Source of the DNA: Ghiorsea bivora
GTDB taxonomy: Bacteria; Pseudomonadota; Zetaproteobacteria; Mariprofundales; Mariprofundaceae
Direction: 5' to 3'
Length of the DNA stretch: 64,000 nt
Assembly (NCBI RefSeq): GCF_000744415.1
Contig: NZ_JQLW01000005.1
Coordinates: forward strand, 348,650 to 412,649
In this document: one piece after another, positions 8,324-17,228 of the stretch
How the letters are laid out: each line of letters opens with the position of its first letter
Numbering within the stretch: position 1 is the stretch's first letter
The notes under the pieces: model-generated
Seen by the model: only the letters and a program-made list of their open reading frames with translations
What the model was told of the DNA's origin: nothing
Databases searched by the model: none
Program-made: the position numbers and the translations under genes

Positions 8324-9142
8324 ATGTTGATTTCGATGGCGAACAATAAACATAAACGAAAGGTGAACGAGCAGAGGCAGCAACAAGTGTTGTCTGCGAT
8401 TGACCGTATTGCAGGCAGAAATGAATTGGCATTTTTGACTACGCAAAAAGTATCCAAGGAATCTAAAATTTCGGATGGTGTTTTATTTCGCCATTTTTCA
8501 TCCAAAGAAGCGATGTTGTCATCGTGGGTGGAGTTGCGAACCATGCAACTGTACAACCTGATGGCAGCCATGCCTGCGGGCAAAAAAGGGCTGTTATATT
8601 TTTTAAGAGACCTATTACAGAATCAAGCCTTATTAACCTTTGTGTGTTGTCAGCCTATGGATGTAGCATATTTGCGTTTGAGCTTGGAAACATCACGTCA
8701 AGAACTGTGGCAGGTGCTTTATGCGCATATTGAGTTGCTAGCTGATAAGCCAGATACGGTTTCAGTAGAAAGCTTAACCGATCACCTTTTCCAATGCATT
8801 TACCGTGCATGGAATCCGAATAACCCCCACCGAGAAAAGCAAAAGGAGAAACTTATGACCCAACTACCGTGGGATAAACAAAATATGGGAGAGGTAGCCC
8901 TGCCTGCTAAAGATGTATTGCAGCGGCTAGCCCTAAATGAAAGTGGATTTGTTTTTGATCCAGTGAGTGGTTTGAGCTTTACGGCGAACCCCGTGGCACT
9001 ATTCGTGTTACGTTTTTTACAACATAATGATGATATTGATACCTTATTTAAGGAAATTGAAGCGAAGTTTGATGTTAATCGCAATGAAGCAGAACGTGAT
9101 TTGACCGACTTTTTTGCTCAGCTTCGTAAGCTTATTGTATGA
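8324..9142 (+). CDS. TetR-type regulator fused to a PqqD-like (RRE) domain
   Basis: 272 residues. Residues 20-68 form a TetR helix-turn-helix ('KVSKESKISDGVLFRHFSS'); 70-165 is the helical ligand domain; 190-272 matches PqqD-family peptide-recognition domains ('LNESGFVFDPVSGLSFTAN' and a C-terminal winged helix). PqqD domains bind peptide substrates or chaperone them to modifying enzymes, so a regulator carrying one is unusual. The start is not well defined: ATG 8324 and ATG 8336 both lack a clear ribosome site. An internal in-frame ATG at 8855 has a strong one. It overlaps the ATP-grasp gene by four bases and heads the cassette. Confidence 0.75.
   Translation: MLISMANNKHKRKVNEQRQQQVLSAIDRIAGRNELAFLTTQKVSKESKISDGVLFRHFSSKEAMLSSWVELRTMQLYNLMAAMPAGKKGLLYFLRDLLQNQALLTFVCCQPMDVAYLRLSLETSRQELWQVLYAHIELLADKPDTVSVESLTDHLFQCIYRAWNPNNPHREKQKEKLMTQLPWDKQNMGEVALPAKDVLQRLALNESGFVFDPVSGLSFTANPVALFVLRFLQHNDDIDTLFKEIEAKFDVNRNEAERDLTDFFAQLRKLIV
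8843..8857 (+). promoter_or_regulatory. Internal ribosome site and start for a free PqqD-like protein
   Basis: AAGGAG at 8843-8848 lies six bases before an in-frame ATG (8855) inside the TetR-PqqD gene. Translation from here would give a 95-residue protein (to 9142), the usual size of a stand-alone PqqD. It is therefore possible that the gene yields both the fusion and a free domain. Confidence 0.45.
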
Positions 9143-10227
9143 GTAAGCCAAGTAAGAAAGTTACCATTGCTGTGACAGGCATGAATGCTAAGCCTGATAA
9201 TCCAGGTCCAGGGCTTGCTGTTGCACGTTGTCTTCGTATGGCGTATGGCGATGATATTCGCATTGTGGGTTTAGGTTATGATGTGCTTGACCCTGGGTTG
9301 TACTTGGACGTGTGTGATGTGAGTTATTTATTGCCTTATCCATCTGCAGGTGAACACCAGCTTGTAGAAAGGTTGGCATACATTCAAGTTCAAGAGTCGG
9401 TGGATATATTGATTCCATGTTTGGACGCAGAGCTTTTAAGCTTTAGCCGCTTGCAACATGACTTAAAAGAAATTGGTTTAAGTTTTCTCATCCCTGATGT
9501 GGAGCAGCTTAAAGCGCGCAATAAAGATAATTTAAACGAGTTGTGTAAAAGTGCAGGTATTCGCCATCCTGAAACCAAAAAAATCACCAGCGCAGAGTTC
9601 TTTTATAACTGCCATGAAGATGGTTGGAAGTACCCCATGGTGGTTAAAGGTGTATTTTATGATGCTACAGTGGTCAATAATGCGGATGAAGCAGCCGATG
9701 CCTTTAAAAAAATTGTTGCCAGCTGGGGTTATCCTGTGCTTGTACAGCGTTATGTTGAAGGTTATGAAGTTAATCTCACTGCGATTGGTGATGGTAAAGG
9801 CAACTTACTTGGTTCGGTGATGATGCGTAAACAAGCCGTCACCGATAAAGGAAAGGCTTGGGCGTGCGTGACCGTGCGAGATCAAACATTAGAAGATGAT
9901 GCCTTAAAACTTGTGCAACATTTGCAGTGGAAAGGCCCGTTAGAAGTAGAAATGCTTAAAGAAAAAGATGGGCAGTATTTACTGATTGAGATTAACCCAA
10001 GGTTCCCTGCTTGGATTTACTTAACAGCAGCGGCAGGTAGTAATTTACCAGCCATGTTGGTGGAAATGATTTCTGGAAAAATGCCTGAACAAAAGAAACC
10101 ACAGGTGGGGGCAATGATGATTCGTTATGCAAAAGAAACAGTGATTGACTTACAAACCTTTGAATCCATGGCAATGACAGGCAGTTACCAAGCAAGGGTT
10201 GGAGAGCAAGGAGATAAAGATGAGTGA
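9139..10227 (+). CDS. ATP-grasp ligase (CarB/amino-acid ligase type)
   Basis: 362 residues. An N-terminal Rossmann-like domain ('AVTGMNAKPDNPGPGLAVAR', 'DILIPCLDAELL') is followed by an ATP-grasp fold with 'YPMVVKG', 'VLVQRYVEGYEVN' and metal-binding 'YLLIEINPRFPAW'. Such enzymes activate a carboxylate as acyl phosphate and join it to an amine or thiol. The substrate is unknown. The start overlaps the TetR-PqqD stop (ATGA), and its end overlaps the PLP-enzyme gene by eight bases, so the three are translationally coupled. Confidence 0.85.
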   Translation: MSKPSKKVTIAVTGMNAKPDNPGPGLAVARCLRMAYGDDIRIVGLGYDVLDPGLYLDVCDVSYLLPYPSAGEHQLVERLAYIQVQESVDILIPCLDAELLSFSRLQHDLKEIGLSFLIPDVEQLKARNKDNLNELCKSAGIRHPETKKITSAEFFYNCHEDGWKYPMVVKGVFYDATVVNNADEAADAFKKIVASWGYPVLVQRYVEGYEVNLTAIGDGKGNLLGSVMMRKQAVTDKGKAWACVTVRDQTLEDDALKLVQHLQWKGPLEVEMLKEKDGQYLLIEINPRFPAWIYLTAAAGSNLPAMLVEMISGKMPEQKKPQVGAMMIRYAKETVIDLQTFESMAMTGSYQARVGEQGDKDE

Positions 10228-11599
10228 AAGACAAGCTTGGCAAAAACCAACATTAACGCCGCACAGGATTGGTGCGCTCAATAAGTTTGGTAACGTGAAC
10301 AACACACAGTTTCAAGAATATTTTGAAGGCGTGGCGATTGCAGATTTAATTGAGAAATATGGTTCCCCACTTTTTGTTTTATCCGAAAGCAGATTGCGCG
10401 CCAATGTACGTAAGTTATTTCGTGCATTTGAAACAAGGTATGCGGATGTGGTGTACAGTTGGTCGTATAAAACCAACTATTTGGGGGCAGTATGCACCAC
10501 ATTACATCAAGAAGGTGCATGGGCTGAAGTGGTATCAGCATTTGAATATGAAAAAGCGCGGTCGCTGGGTGTGTCTGCTGAGAAAATTTTGTTTAATGGA
10601 CCACATAAAGAACGCGCAATTTTAGAACGCGTAGTGGAAGAAGGTGCGCGCATCCACCTTGACCATTTGGATGAGCTTTATTTGTTGGAAGATGTTGCCA
10701 AAACAGCAGGTAAACAAGTAGATGTCACCATGCGCTTGAATTTTGATACAGGTTTTACCGAAGCATGGAGTCGTTTTGGCTTTAATTTAGAATCGGGGCA
10801 AGCCATGGATGCTGCACGCATTCTTGGAGAGAGTGAACATTTGAACTTGGCTGGTTTACACAGCCATTTGGGTACATTTGTGCTTGACCCACGTGCTTAC
10901 GCGGCACAAATACGCATCATGTGTGGTTTTATGGACTTGGTCGAAACCAAGACGGGTTGTCATATCCAAAGTATTGATATTGGTGGTGGTTTTGCCTCAA
11001 TGAACTCATTGCATGGCACATATTTACCACCGGAACAAGTTGTGCCCAGCTTTGATCAATATGCCGAAGCGATTTGTAATGCGCTCAACGATGCAACGCG
11101 TGAACGAGATGTGCGAGGTTTGGGTCGCCCGCGTTTGATTTTGGAAAGTGGTCGTGCGGTAGTCGATGATGCAGAAATCTTGATTACATCAGTGATTGCC
11201 AATAAACGTATGCCTGATGGTAGGCGCTCTATGGTGATTGATGCTGGCGTAAATGTTTTATTCACAGGGTTCTGGTATAATCATCAGGTTACACCTACGC
11301 GCCCCTTGGAAGGTGTGGCTGAGGATACCATTCTTTATGGACCATTATGCATGAATATTGATGTGATGCGTTCATCGGTGATGCTGCCACCCATGAATGT
11401 GGGGGATACATTGGTATTTAGTCCTGTGGGTGCATACAACAATACGCAATGGATGCAATTTATTGAGTATCGCCCTAATGTGGTGATGATAGATGAGCAT
11501 CAACAGGTATCGGTGATTCGGGCTGCAGAAGATTTGTCTGTGGTGACAGCGCAAGAATCGATTCCCGAACATCTTGTTAGCATTCAAAGTAAGAAATAA
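10220..11599 (+). CDS. Fold-type III PLP-dependent decarboxylase (LysA-like)
   Basis: 459 residues from ATG 10220, which has AAGGAG seven bases upstream and overlaps the previous stop; an upstream in-frame TTG at 10199 is less likely. Features of the alanine-racemase/DAP-ornithine decarboxylase fold are present: Schiff-base Lys in 'YSWSYKTN', 'LAGLHSHLGT', 'IDIGGGFAS', 'LILESGRAVV' and the active-site Cys in 'LYGPLCMNIDV'. It should decarboxylate (or less likely racemise) an amino acid or an amino-acid conjugate. Lying between an ATP-grasp ligase and a transporter fusion, it is probably biosynthetic for the cassette rather than lysine synthesis itself. Confidence 0.85.
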   Translation: MSERQAWQKPTLTPHRIGALNKFGNVNNTQFQEYFEGVAIADLIEKYGSPLFVLSESRLRANVRKLFRAFETRYADVVYSWSYKTNYLGAVCTTLHQEGAWAEVVSAFEYEKARSLGVSAEKILFNGPHKERAILERVVEEGARIHLDHLDELYLLEDVAKTAGKQVDVTMRLNFDTGFTEAWSRFGFNLESGQAMDAARILGESEHLNLAGLHSHLGTFVLDPRAYAAQIRIMCGFMDLVETKTGCHIQSIDIGGGFASMNSLHGTYLPPEQVVPSFDQYAEAICNALNDATRERDVRGLGRPRLILESGRAVVDDAEILITSVIANKRMPDGRRSMVIDAGVNVLFTGFWYNHQVTPTRPLEGVAEDTILYGPLCMNIDVMRSSVMLPPMNVGDTLVFSPVGAYNNTQWMQFIEYRPNVVMIDEHQQVSVIRAAEDLSVVTAQESIPEHLVSIQSKK

Positions 11600-11602
11600 C
11601 AA

Positions 11603-13780
11603 ATGAAAGCACCTACTTTAAAGCTCTACAACGATTTGGTGGGTATGCTAAGGGCATACGCATCCATTTTATTTGCAGAAAAACCTTGGGTAGGTGCGCT
11701 TTTTGTGCTGGCAACTTTATGGTTTCCCAATACGGGTCTTGCAGGGTTATGGGCTGCGATTGTAGGCATGACGACTGCGGCACTGCTGAAGTTTCGCAAC
11801 TTAGAAAGTGGTTTGCATGTGTATAATAGTTTGTTGGTCGGTTTATCGCTGGGCGCTTATTATTATGTGGATGTGCATCTGTTGCTGCTGATTTCATTTG
11901 CATCGGTTTTGGCAGTGTTTGTGACCGTGGCAGTCTCTGATATAACTTGGCGTTTAAACCGATTGCCCGCATTGAGCCTACCCTTTGTGGTTGTGGCATT
12001 GATGGCAACTTTAGCTGCACAAAGTTATGGTACATTAAGTCGGTATTTGGTGCCTATGGCACCCCATGATATGTTTGTTTCAGCGGCAGTTGACCAGTTT
12101 TTCACATCATTGGGCTCTGCCTTTTTTACACCTCATCCCTTTGCAGGTTTATTGATGTTTATTGGGCTGGCGTGGACATCACGTTATCTCGCATTCCTTG
12201 CAATGACGGGCTTTTTATTTGGCTTTTCCACTTATACTTATCTTTCTGGAAGCCCGCATCCTGATTTGGTGGCGTGGAACGGTTTTAATTTTATTTTGGT
12301 TGCTATGGCGATTGGTGGTTTGTTTACAGTGCCTAGTAAAGCCAGCTTTATACTTGCGATGCTGGGATCGGTGATTGCGGCATTGGTTACGGCATCAAGT
12401 GAAACATTTATGTTGGTGTATGGTTTACCCGTCATGGCATTACCTTTTTTAATTACGACCTTGACCATGTTACTCGCTTTAACCCACCGACCTGCAACAT
12501 CGAATTTACAGCTTACGTTAGATGCGCCAGCATTACCTGAAATTAGTTATGAGCGGGCTAGGCTTGCCAAAGCTAGGCAAGGTGAGTTTGGTAGTGTTCC
12601 AGTGCGCGCACCTTTTTTTGGTGCATGGCAAATTTATCAAGGTTTTGATGGTAAACATACCCATCAAGAACCCTGGCAACATGCTTTAGATTTTTATATT
12701 ACTGAACATGAACAAAGTTACCGTAGTCATGGTAGAACCTTAGATGATTATTATTGTTTTGGGTTGCCGGTTGTCGCACCGGTTGAAGGTTATGTCGTCA
12801 AAACTTTAGATACATTATCGGATAACCCACCCGGTGAGGTAGATACGGAAAACAACTGGGGTAACCATGTGCTTATTCGCATGCACAATGGTTTGTATCT
12901 TTTATTGGCGCACTTAAAGCAAGGCAGTATTGAAACTCATATTGGGGCTTATGTGACTGTGGGTACTCGGCTTGCGGCATGTGGTAGCTCTGGTAGGTCA
13001 CCACAACCGCATTTGCACATGCATGTGCAGTGGGGGGATGTGCTTGGTGGGCATACGCATGCATTTCACCTGACATCGGTGTTACAACAAGATAAACAAG
13101 ATGCAACACCTGATTTTAGGTTGTTTAGCCAACCTTCAGAAGGGCAAAGTGTGATTGCAGCAAAGTATGATCCTGCGTTGCGTGAGTGTTTGAACTTGTC
13201 TGTTGGTCGTAAATTGACCTACCAAGTCGAATATCAAGGTGAACAATGTCAGCGTACTTTGCATGTGGAGCTAAGTTTACTTGGTGAGTTGCATTTGGTT
13301 TCAGACCGAGGCGCAAAGGCTACATTTACCACGCAAGATAATATATTAGCTTTTTATAATCGCCAAGGTAAGACAGACTTATTTTTTGATGCGTGGTTGT
13401 TAACGATGGGTTTAACTCCGCTTCAAGAAGGTAATATTCATTGGCACGATGAACCACCTTTGGCATTACTCCCTTTGTCCATGCGCCAATATTTATATGC
13501 TGTTTTATCACCTGCTTTAACCAAGGGTATGCAGAGTGAGTACCAACGGCAGTGGCAGGGTGGTGTATGGGTTCAACGTGGAAGACACCAGTTTAAGAAT
13601 ATGTTTTTGCAGACCTCGTTTGAAACTAAGGCTGAAATTCAGCCAAAACTAGGCTGTATGTCGTTTGTTTTTAAGGGTGAGAACCTAAAGTTACAAGCGA
13701 GTTTGCTTGAAATTGCACAACAAGGCGATGCGGGTATTCCTGCATGGCAAATCACTGCGGAGGATAAAAAGATGTTATGA
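11603..13780 (+). CDS. Urea-transporter-like channel fused to M23 peptidase
   Basis: 725 residues. Residues 1-295 are hydrophobic with the two-fold repeat of urea transporters: 'GLHVYNSLLVGLSLG' (70-84) and 'WNGFNFILVAMAIGG' (225-239). Residues 335-480 form an M23 metallopeptidase domain with H360/D363, 'GNHVLIRMHNGLYLLLAHL' and 'PHLHMHV' (H470/H472). The first metal pair is H-x2-D, one residue shorter than the LytM H-x3-D. Residues 485-725 are an unassigned soluble domain. The gene starts three bases after the decarboxylase stop. The product could pass a small amide across the inner membrane and act on peptidoglycan or a peptide outside. Confidence 0.8.
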   Translation: MKAPTLKLYNDLVGMLRAYASILFAEKPWVGALFVLATLWFPNTGLAGLWAAIVGMTTAALLKFRNLESGLHVYNSLLVGLSLGAYYYVDVHLLLLISFASVLAVFVTVAVSDITWRLNRLPALSLPFVVVALMATLAAQSYGTLSRYLVPMAPHDMFVSAAVDQFFTSLGSAFFTPHPFAGLLMFIGLAWTSRYLAFLAMTGFLFGFSTYTYLSGSPHPDLVAWNGFNFILVAMAIGGLFTVPSKASFILAMLGSVIAALVTASSETFMLVYGLPVMALPFLITTLTMLLALTHRPATSNLQLTLDAPALPEISYERARLAKARQGEFGSVPVRAPFFGAWQIYQGFDGKHTHQEPWQHALDFYITEHEQSYRSHGRTLDDYYCFGLPVVAPVEGYVVKTLDTLSDNPPGEVDTENNWGNHVLIRMHNGLYLLLAHLKQGSIETHIGAYVTVGTRLAACGSSGRSPQPHLHMHVQWGDVLGGHTHAFHLTSVLQQDKQDATPDFRLFSQPSEGQSVIAAKYDPALRECLNLSVGRKLTYQVEYQGEQCQRTLHVELSLLGELHLVSDRGAKATFTTQDNILAFYNRQGKTDLFFDAWLLTMGLTPLQEGNIHWHDEPPLALLPLSMRQYLYAVLSPALTKGMQSEYQRQWQGGVWVQRGRHQFKNMFLQTSFETKAEIQPKLGCMSFVFKGENLKLQASLLEIAQQGDAGIPAWQITAEDKKML

Positions 13781-14652
13781 AGAAGAAACTAAGTCGATAT
13801 AGTTTAGTAACCTTGTTTAGCTTGTCGTTAAGCCCCTTGGCATACGCTGATGGCTGGTCAGGTTATGTGGATGCATCACTGTTGGCAGGCGCGTATTCAG
13901 GCGCTACCACGCGAACAGCTATCAATACTTATGGTGCAAGTTTGCGTTTGGATTACCTAGAGAGGGCAGGCGTTAAGTTGGCAGGGTCACAATTAACACT
14001 TACCGATAATGGTATTGCTATTGCACAACAGTCTGCATTTGCTAGCGCATATTGGAATTATTTTTGTGACACATTGGGTGGCGTGTTTAAGTTTCGTCTG
14101 GATGTACATCAAGCAGATTTAAGCGATGATTTTACCTATAAGGATAGCGTGCGGGCGTATGCACCTCAAATATCATTTGTGAATTATCAAAAAAGCTTTT
14201 ATGTAGATTTAGGGTATAGCATATCCACGTATGACCTAGGCCTTGAAGCCAAACAGTATACACCCACGTTGGGTTTTGGGTTTAATCAAGGTGCAGATTG
14301 GTTGCAAATGCGAGGTTACTTGATTGATACTACAGATACAGTAAGTGGTGTAGTTTCTTCTACACAGGCAGTAGAATTTAAATTAACGCATTGGACTGCA
14401 CCGGGCTCTATTTTTTCTCAATACTTTGTCAATGCGCTTGTTGGTGAACGTATTCTCGCTGTAGATGGTGATGCAGCAGTAATTTATAGCTTGGCAGATA
14501 AACAGAAGGGGGGCGGAGCTATAGGTGTTGCATGGCAAAGTCATTATGTCGACGGTATGCTGATGTTAAGTGTGGATCAGTATTTGGATCAAATAACAAG
14601 TGCAGCTTATATTAATAGCCTTGCATATATCAGTATTAGTAAATCATGGTAA
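13777..14652 (+). CDS. Outer-membrane beta-barrel protein of the cassette
   Basis: 291 residues. Signal peptide 1-24 (cleavage after AYA), then alternating strands throughout with a terminal aromatic Trp, as in outer-membrane barrels of about 12 strands. No family is recognised. It overlaps the transporter-peptidase gene by four bases (ATGA), so it belongs to the same operon and would give the cassette an outer-membrane pore or receptor. Confidence 0.7.
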   Translation: MKKKLSRYSLVTLFSLSLSPLAYADGWSGYVDASLLAGAYSGATTRTAINTYGASLRLDYLERAGVKLAGSQLTLTDNGIAIAQQSAFASAYWNYFCDTLGGVFKFRLDVHQADLSDDFTYKDSVRAYAPQISFVNYQKSFYVDLGYSISTYDLGLEAKQYTPTLGFGFNQGADWLQMRGYLIDTTDTVSGVVSSTQAVEFKLTHWTAPGSIFSQYFVNALVGERILAVDGDAAVIYSLADKQKGGGAIGVAWQSHYVDGMLMLSVDQYLDQITSAAYINSLAYISISKSW

Positions 14653-14666
14653 AAAGGATAAAAACA

Positions 14667-15278
14667 ATGAAATCATTCGTAATGGTAAGTTTATTAAGTT
14701 TAGGTTTGGCGAATGCTGCTTTAGCCAGTGAAAACCAAGAGGCTTGGCAAACGTCACATGTGCTCGAAAGCAAAGGTGAGTATGAAAAAGCAGCTGCTGT
14801 GCTTACACCACTGTTGAATAACAAAGCAAGTGAGTATGCTTTGCTGCGTTATGGTTGGCTGAATTATCTTCAGGGTAACTATAATGATGCTATTGATAGT
14901 TATAAACGTGCGTTAAATTTTAATTCACGCTCTTTTGATGCGCGATTAGGCATGAGTTTACCTTTGATGGCACAAGGGCGTTGGAAAGAAGCTAGTCGTT
15001 ATTTAAGGCAAATCATTGGACAGTCTCCCTATCATTATTTGGCACATGTTCGACTTATGGTATGTGAAGAAGCTTTGCGTCAGTGGGAAACGCTAGAGAA
15101 ACATAGTAAATCTATGGCAGCCTATTATCCTGCAGATGCGACGATTTTGGTTTATTTAGCAAGATCTTATGCTTGGCAGGATAAAGAAGAGCAGGCCAAA
15201 ATGACTTATCAGCGCGTGCTTAAGCGGTTTCCCAATCATATTGAAGCTAATAACTTTTTAAAAGGTCAGTCGAACTAA
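14667..15278 (+). CDS. Periplasmic TPR protein
   Basis: 203 residues from ATG 14667, which has AAAGGA upstream; the ATG at 14646 has none. Signal peptide to about residue 21, then four or five tetratricopeptide repeats ('ALLRYGWLNYLQGNYNDAIDSYKRAL' is the clearest unit). TPRs are protein-binding scaffolds; here it probably assists the neighbouring barrel or M23 domain. Last gene of the cassette; it ends four bases into the convergent esterase gene. Confidence 0.75.
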   Translation: MKSFVMVSLLSLGLANAALASENQEAWQTSHVLESKGEYEKAAAVLTPLLNNKASEYALLRYGWLNYLQGNYNDAIDSYKRALNFNSRSFDARLGMSLPLMAQGRWKEASRYLRQIIGQSPYHYLAHVRLMVCEEALRQWETLEKHSKSMAAYYPADATILVYLARSYAWQDKEEQAKMTYQRVLKRFPNHIEANNFLKGQSN

Positions 15279-15961
15279 GTTTGGTTGATAAGCCTAGATG
15301 AAATCCATTGACCAATGGTATGGATTTCATCGGGGCAAACGCTGTGTTCCATGGGGTATTCACGCCATGAGACTTGATAACCAAGATTTTTTATAAACTC
15401 AGCAGAGGCCTTGCCGTATTCGTGTAATACGACAGGGTCTTGAGTGCCATGTGCCATGAAAACAGGGGTGTTTTTTGTCGCAGGGTTGAGTATTTCTTCT
15501 ATGCTGTTGTGTAACGGCAGATAACAAGATAAACCCATGATGCCTGCCAGTGGTTGGTCTATGGTGAGTCCTGTATAAAGTGCCATCGCACCACCTTGGG
15601 AAAAACCGACCAAGATGATGCGTTCATTGGGAATACCACGTGTATTTTCGTGTTGGATAAGTTGCTGAATGCTTTTGGCAGACTTTTTGATGCCTTGTTC
15701 ATCTTGAGGGTTGGTATCGGGGTTGTCTACTTTGAGTGAATACAAGTCATACCAAGCAGGCATGATGTAACCACCATTCATGGTTACTGGCATAGCAGGG
15801 GCATGCGGAAAAATAAATCGGATATTGGCATCGTTGGGTAAACCAAGTTGCGGTACAATGGGTTGGAAATCAAAACCATCTGCACCCAAACCATGCAGCC
15901 AAATCACTGTAGCATTGGTTTGATTGCCGAGTTCTGTGGTTTCAAATTTCAAATCTACCAT
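15275..15961 (-). CDS. Carboxylesterase / acyl-protein thioesterase-type hydrolase
   Basis: 228 residues, alpha/beta hydrolase of the phospholipase/carboxylesterase family: oxyanion segment 'VIWLHGLGADG', nucleophile Ser in 'GFSQGGAMAL', Asp in 'GTQDPVV' and His in 'MEHSVCPDEI'. Cytoplasmic; acts on short-chain esters or acyl thioesters. Its start overlaps the end of the PAP2 gene by seven bases, so the two are co-transcribed. Confidence 0.9.
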   Translation of the reverse strand: MVDLKFETTELGNQTNATVIWLHGLGADGFDFQPIVPQLGLPNDANIRFIFPHAPAMPVTMNGGYIMPAWYDLYSLKVDNPDTNPQDEQGIKKSAKSIQQLIQHENTRGIPNERIILVGFSQGGAMALYTGLTIDQPLAGIMGLSCYLPLHNSIEEILNPATKNTPVFMAHGTQDPVVLHEYGKASAEFIKNLGYQVSWREYPMEHSVCPDEIHTIGQWISSRLINQT

Positions 15962-16482
15962 GTTGTGCTTACCTGTAATCCATATTGCCCATTATTTGCT
16001 GAAGGGCTGATTTTTACACCTTTGTAGGGTGTGGCAAAATAAAAGCTGCTGATGGCACCAATGGCAGCACCAGCAAGCACATCCGATGTAAAATGTTTAT
16101 TGGCATAAACACGGCTATAACCAACAAAAGATGCGCCAATATATGCAGGAATAGCATATTTCCAGCCATAACGCGCATGAATGAAAGCAGCACCTTGAAA
16201 GGAAGCAGATGTATGACCTGATGGAAATGAATGCTCACCCCCATTAGGGCGGGTGCGGTTCACACTAATTTTAAGCGCATAAGTTACGCCCAAGTTGGTG
16301 GCAAAGGACTTATACATTTGGTTTTCACCTTCAGCATCATCCAAATACAGTGTTGTGCCATAAGCTATGCTAGGGATGATAATTTGTAGCATGTCACCTG
16401 CAACTTCAATATCACTGGCAGCCCGGGCTTGGGTGCTTAGGAAAAATGCAAGAATAAAGCTGAAGAAAGTGAGTTGAAACAT
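15955..16482 (-). CDS. Periplasmic PAP2-family phosphatase
   Basis: 175 residues. Signal peptide 1-21, then the three phosphatase motifs: 'KISVNRTRP', 'PSGHTSAS' and 'SRVYANKHFTSDVLAG'. It dephosphorylates lipid phosphates such as undecaprenyl pyrophosphate or phosphatidic acid, facing the periplasm. It leads a two-gene operon with the esterase. The 140 bases upstream show no clear promoter. Confidence 0.85.
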   Translation of the reverse strand: MFQLTFFSFILAFFLSTQARAASDIEVAGDMLQIIIPSIAYGTTLYLDDAEGENQMYKSFATNLGVTYALKISVNRTRPNGGEHSFPSGHTSASFQGAAFIHARYGWKYAIPAYIGASFVGYSRVYANKHFTSDVLAGAAIGAISSFYFATPYKGVKISPSANNGQYGLQVSTTW

Positions 16483-16622
16483 AGCGCAAAGGTGCTTGTA
16501 GGTTTTGTGTATAGCAAGTGTTTCTTGGTTTATGATGCAGAGGAACCTTCAGTCACTTGTCTAAATCGAGACTGTAAATTGGATTGTGTATCTGCTTATA
16601 TTCCCCCAAGGAGATAAGCAAG

Positions 16623-16845
16623 ATGAAACAATCAGAAATAGAGGCCTTAGCGCGCGAAGCTTCTAAAGGCATTAAGACCGAGAAAGACTTGTGTGATTTC
16701 AGAGCCGTATGCTGAAGAAGATTACCGTTGAAACGGTACTCAATGCAGAACTGGATAATCATTTGGGTTATGACAGGCATGAGTAATCCGATAACCTCAA
16801 TAGTTGCAATGGTTATTCCAGCAAAACGATTATCTCCGAAGATGG
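16623..16845 (+). mobile_element. IS256-family transposase N-terminal remnant
   Basis: An intact ribosome site (AAGGAG, 16608) and ATG start the reading 'MKQSEIEALAREASKGIKTE', which stops at 16713. It continues in another frame as 'TVETVLNAELDNHLGYD', and in a third as 'NGYSSKTIISEDG'. These are successive pieces of the IS256 transposase N-terminus. The catalytic part is absent; the sequence runs directly into AbiEii-like coding sequence. Confidence 0.7.
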
Positions 16846-17219
16846 TTTGGTATTTGATGCTTCGTCTATCAAAGCTGACATTGGTGTTGGTGATATGGTT
16901 ACGTCCGCTGCCAAAGAAACCAACAGTATTAGATATATCCTCCCCAAAGCTTAAAGCATATCCAGTAGAAACAGTGATTGCAGAAAAGTTTGAAGCCATG
17001 GTCTCTATTGGCTTTACAAACAGCAGAATGAAAGACTTTTATGATATTTGGGCAATATACAAGTTCTTAAACCTTAACAATCAGGTGGTGAACCAAGCCA
17101 TTGCTAACACTTTTAGGCGCAGGTGAATTACAATACCGAGTGAAGCACCGATAGCTTTGACGGACGAGTTTTCAAAAGATAAAACAAAGTTTGATAAAAA
17201 CCATGATAGAGGGAGCAGA
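16846..17219 (+). pseudogene. AbiEii-type nucleotidyltransferase toxin remnant
   Basis: Frames in order give 'LVFDASSIKA', then 'DIGVGDMVTSAAKE' (with about 30 residues missing between), 'SPKLKAYPVETVIAEKFEAM', 'TNSRMKDFYDIW', 'NTFRRR' and, after a stop, 'TIPSEAPIALTDEFSKD'. These are C-terminal landmarks of AbiEii/AbiGii toxins of abortive-infection systems. Frameshifts, a deletion and the loss of the N-terminal nucleotidyltransferase core make it non-functional. No intact AbiEi antitoxin was seen. Confidence 0.7.
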
Positions 17220-17228
17220 AACAAAACT

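Noticed and set aside
8275-8349. Small frame MKKVLVKVNTLIFT... before the TetR-PqqD gene as a possible precursor peptide
   Set aside because: Only 24 codons, GTG start, no good ribosome site, overlaps the next gene; no peptide-like signature.
16553-16999. Minus-strand open frame of 148 residues
   Set aside because: It is antisense to the IS256/AbiEii remnant and has no family pattern.
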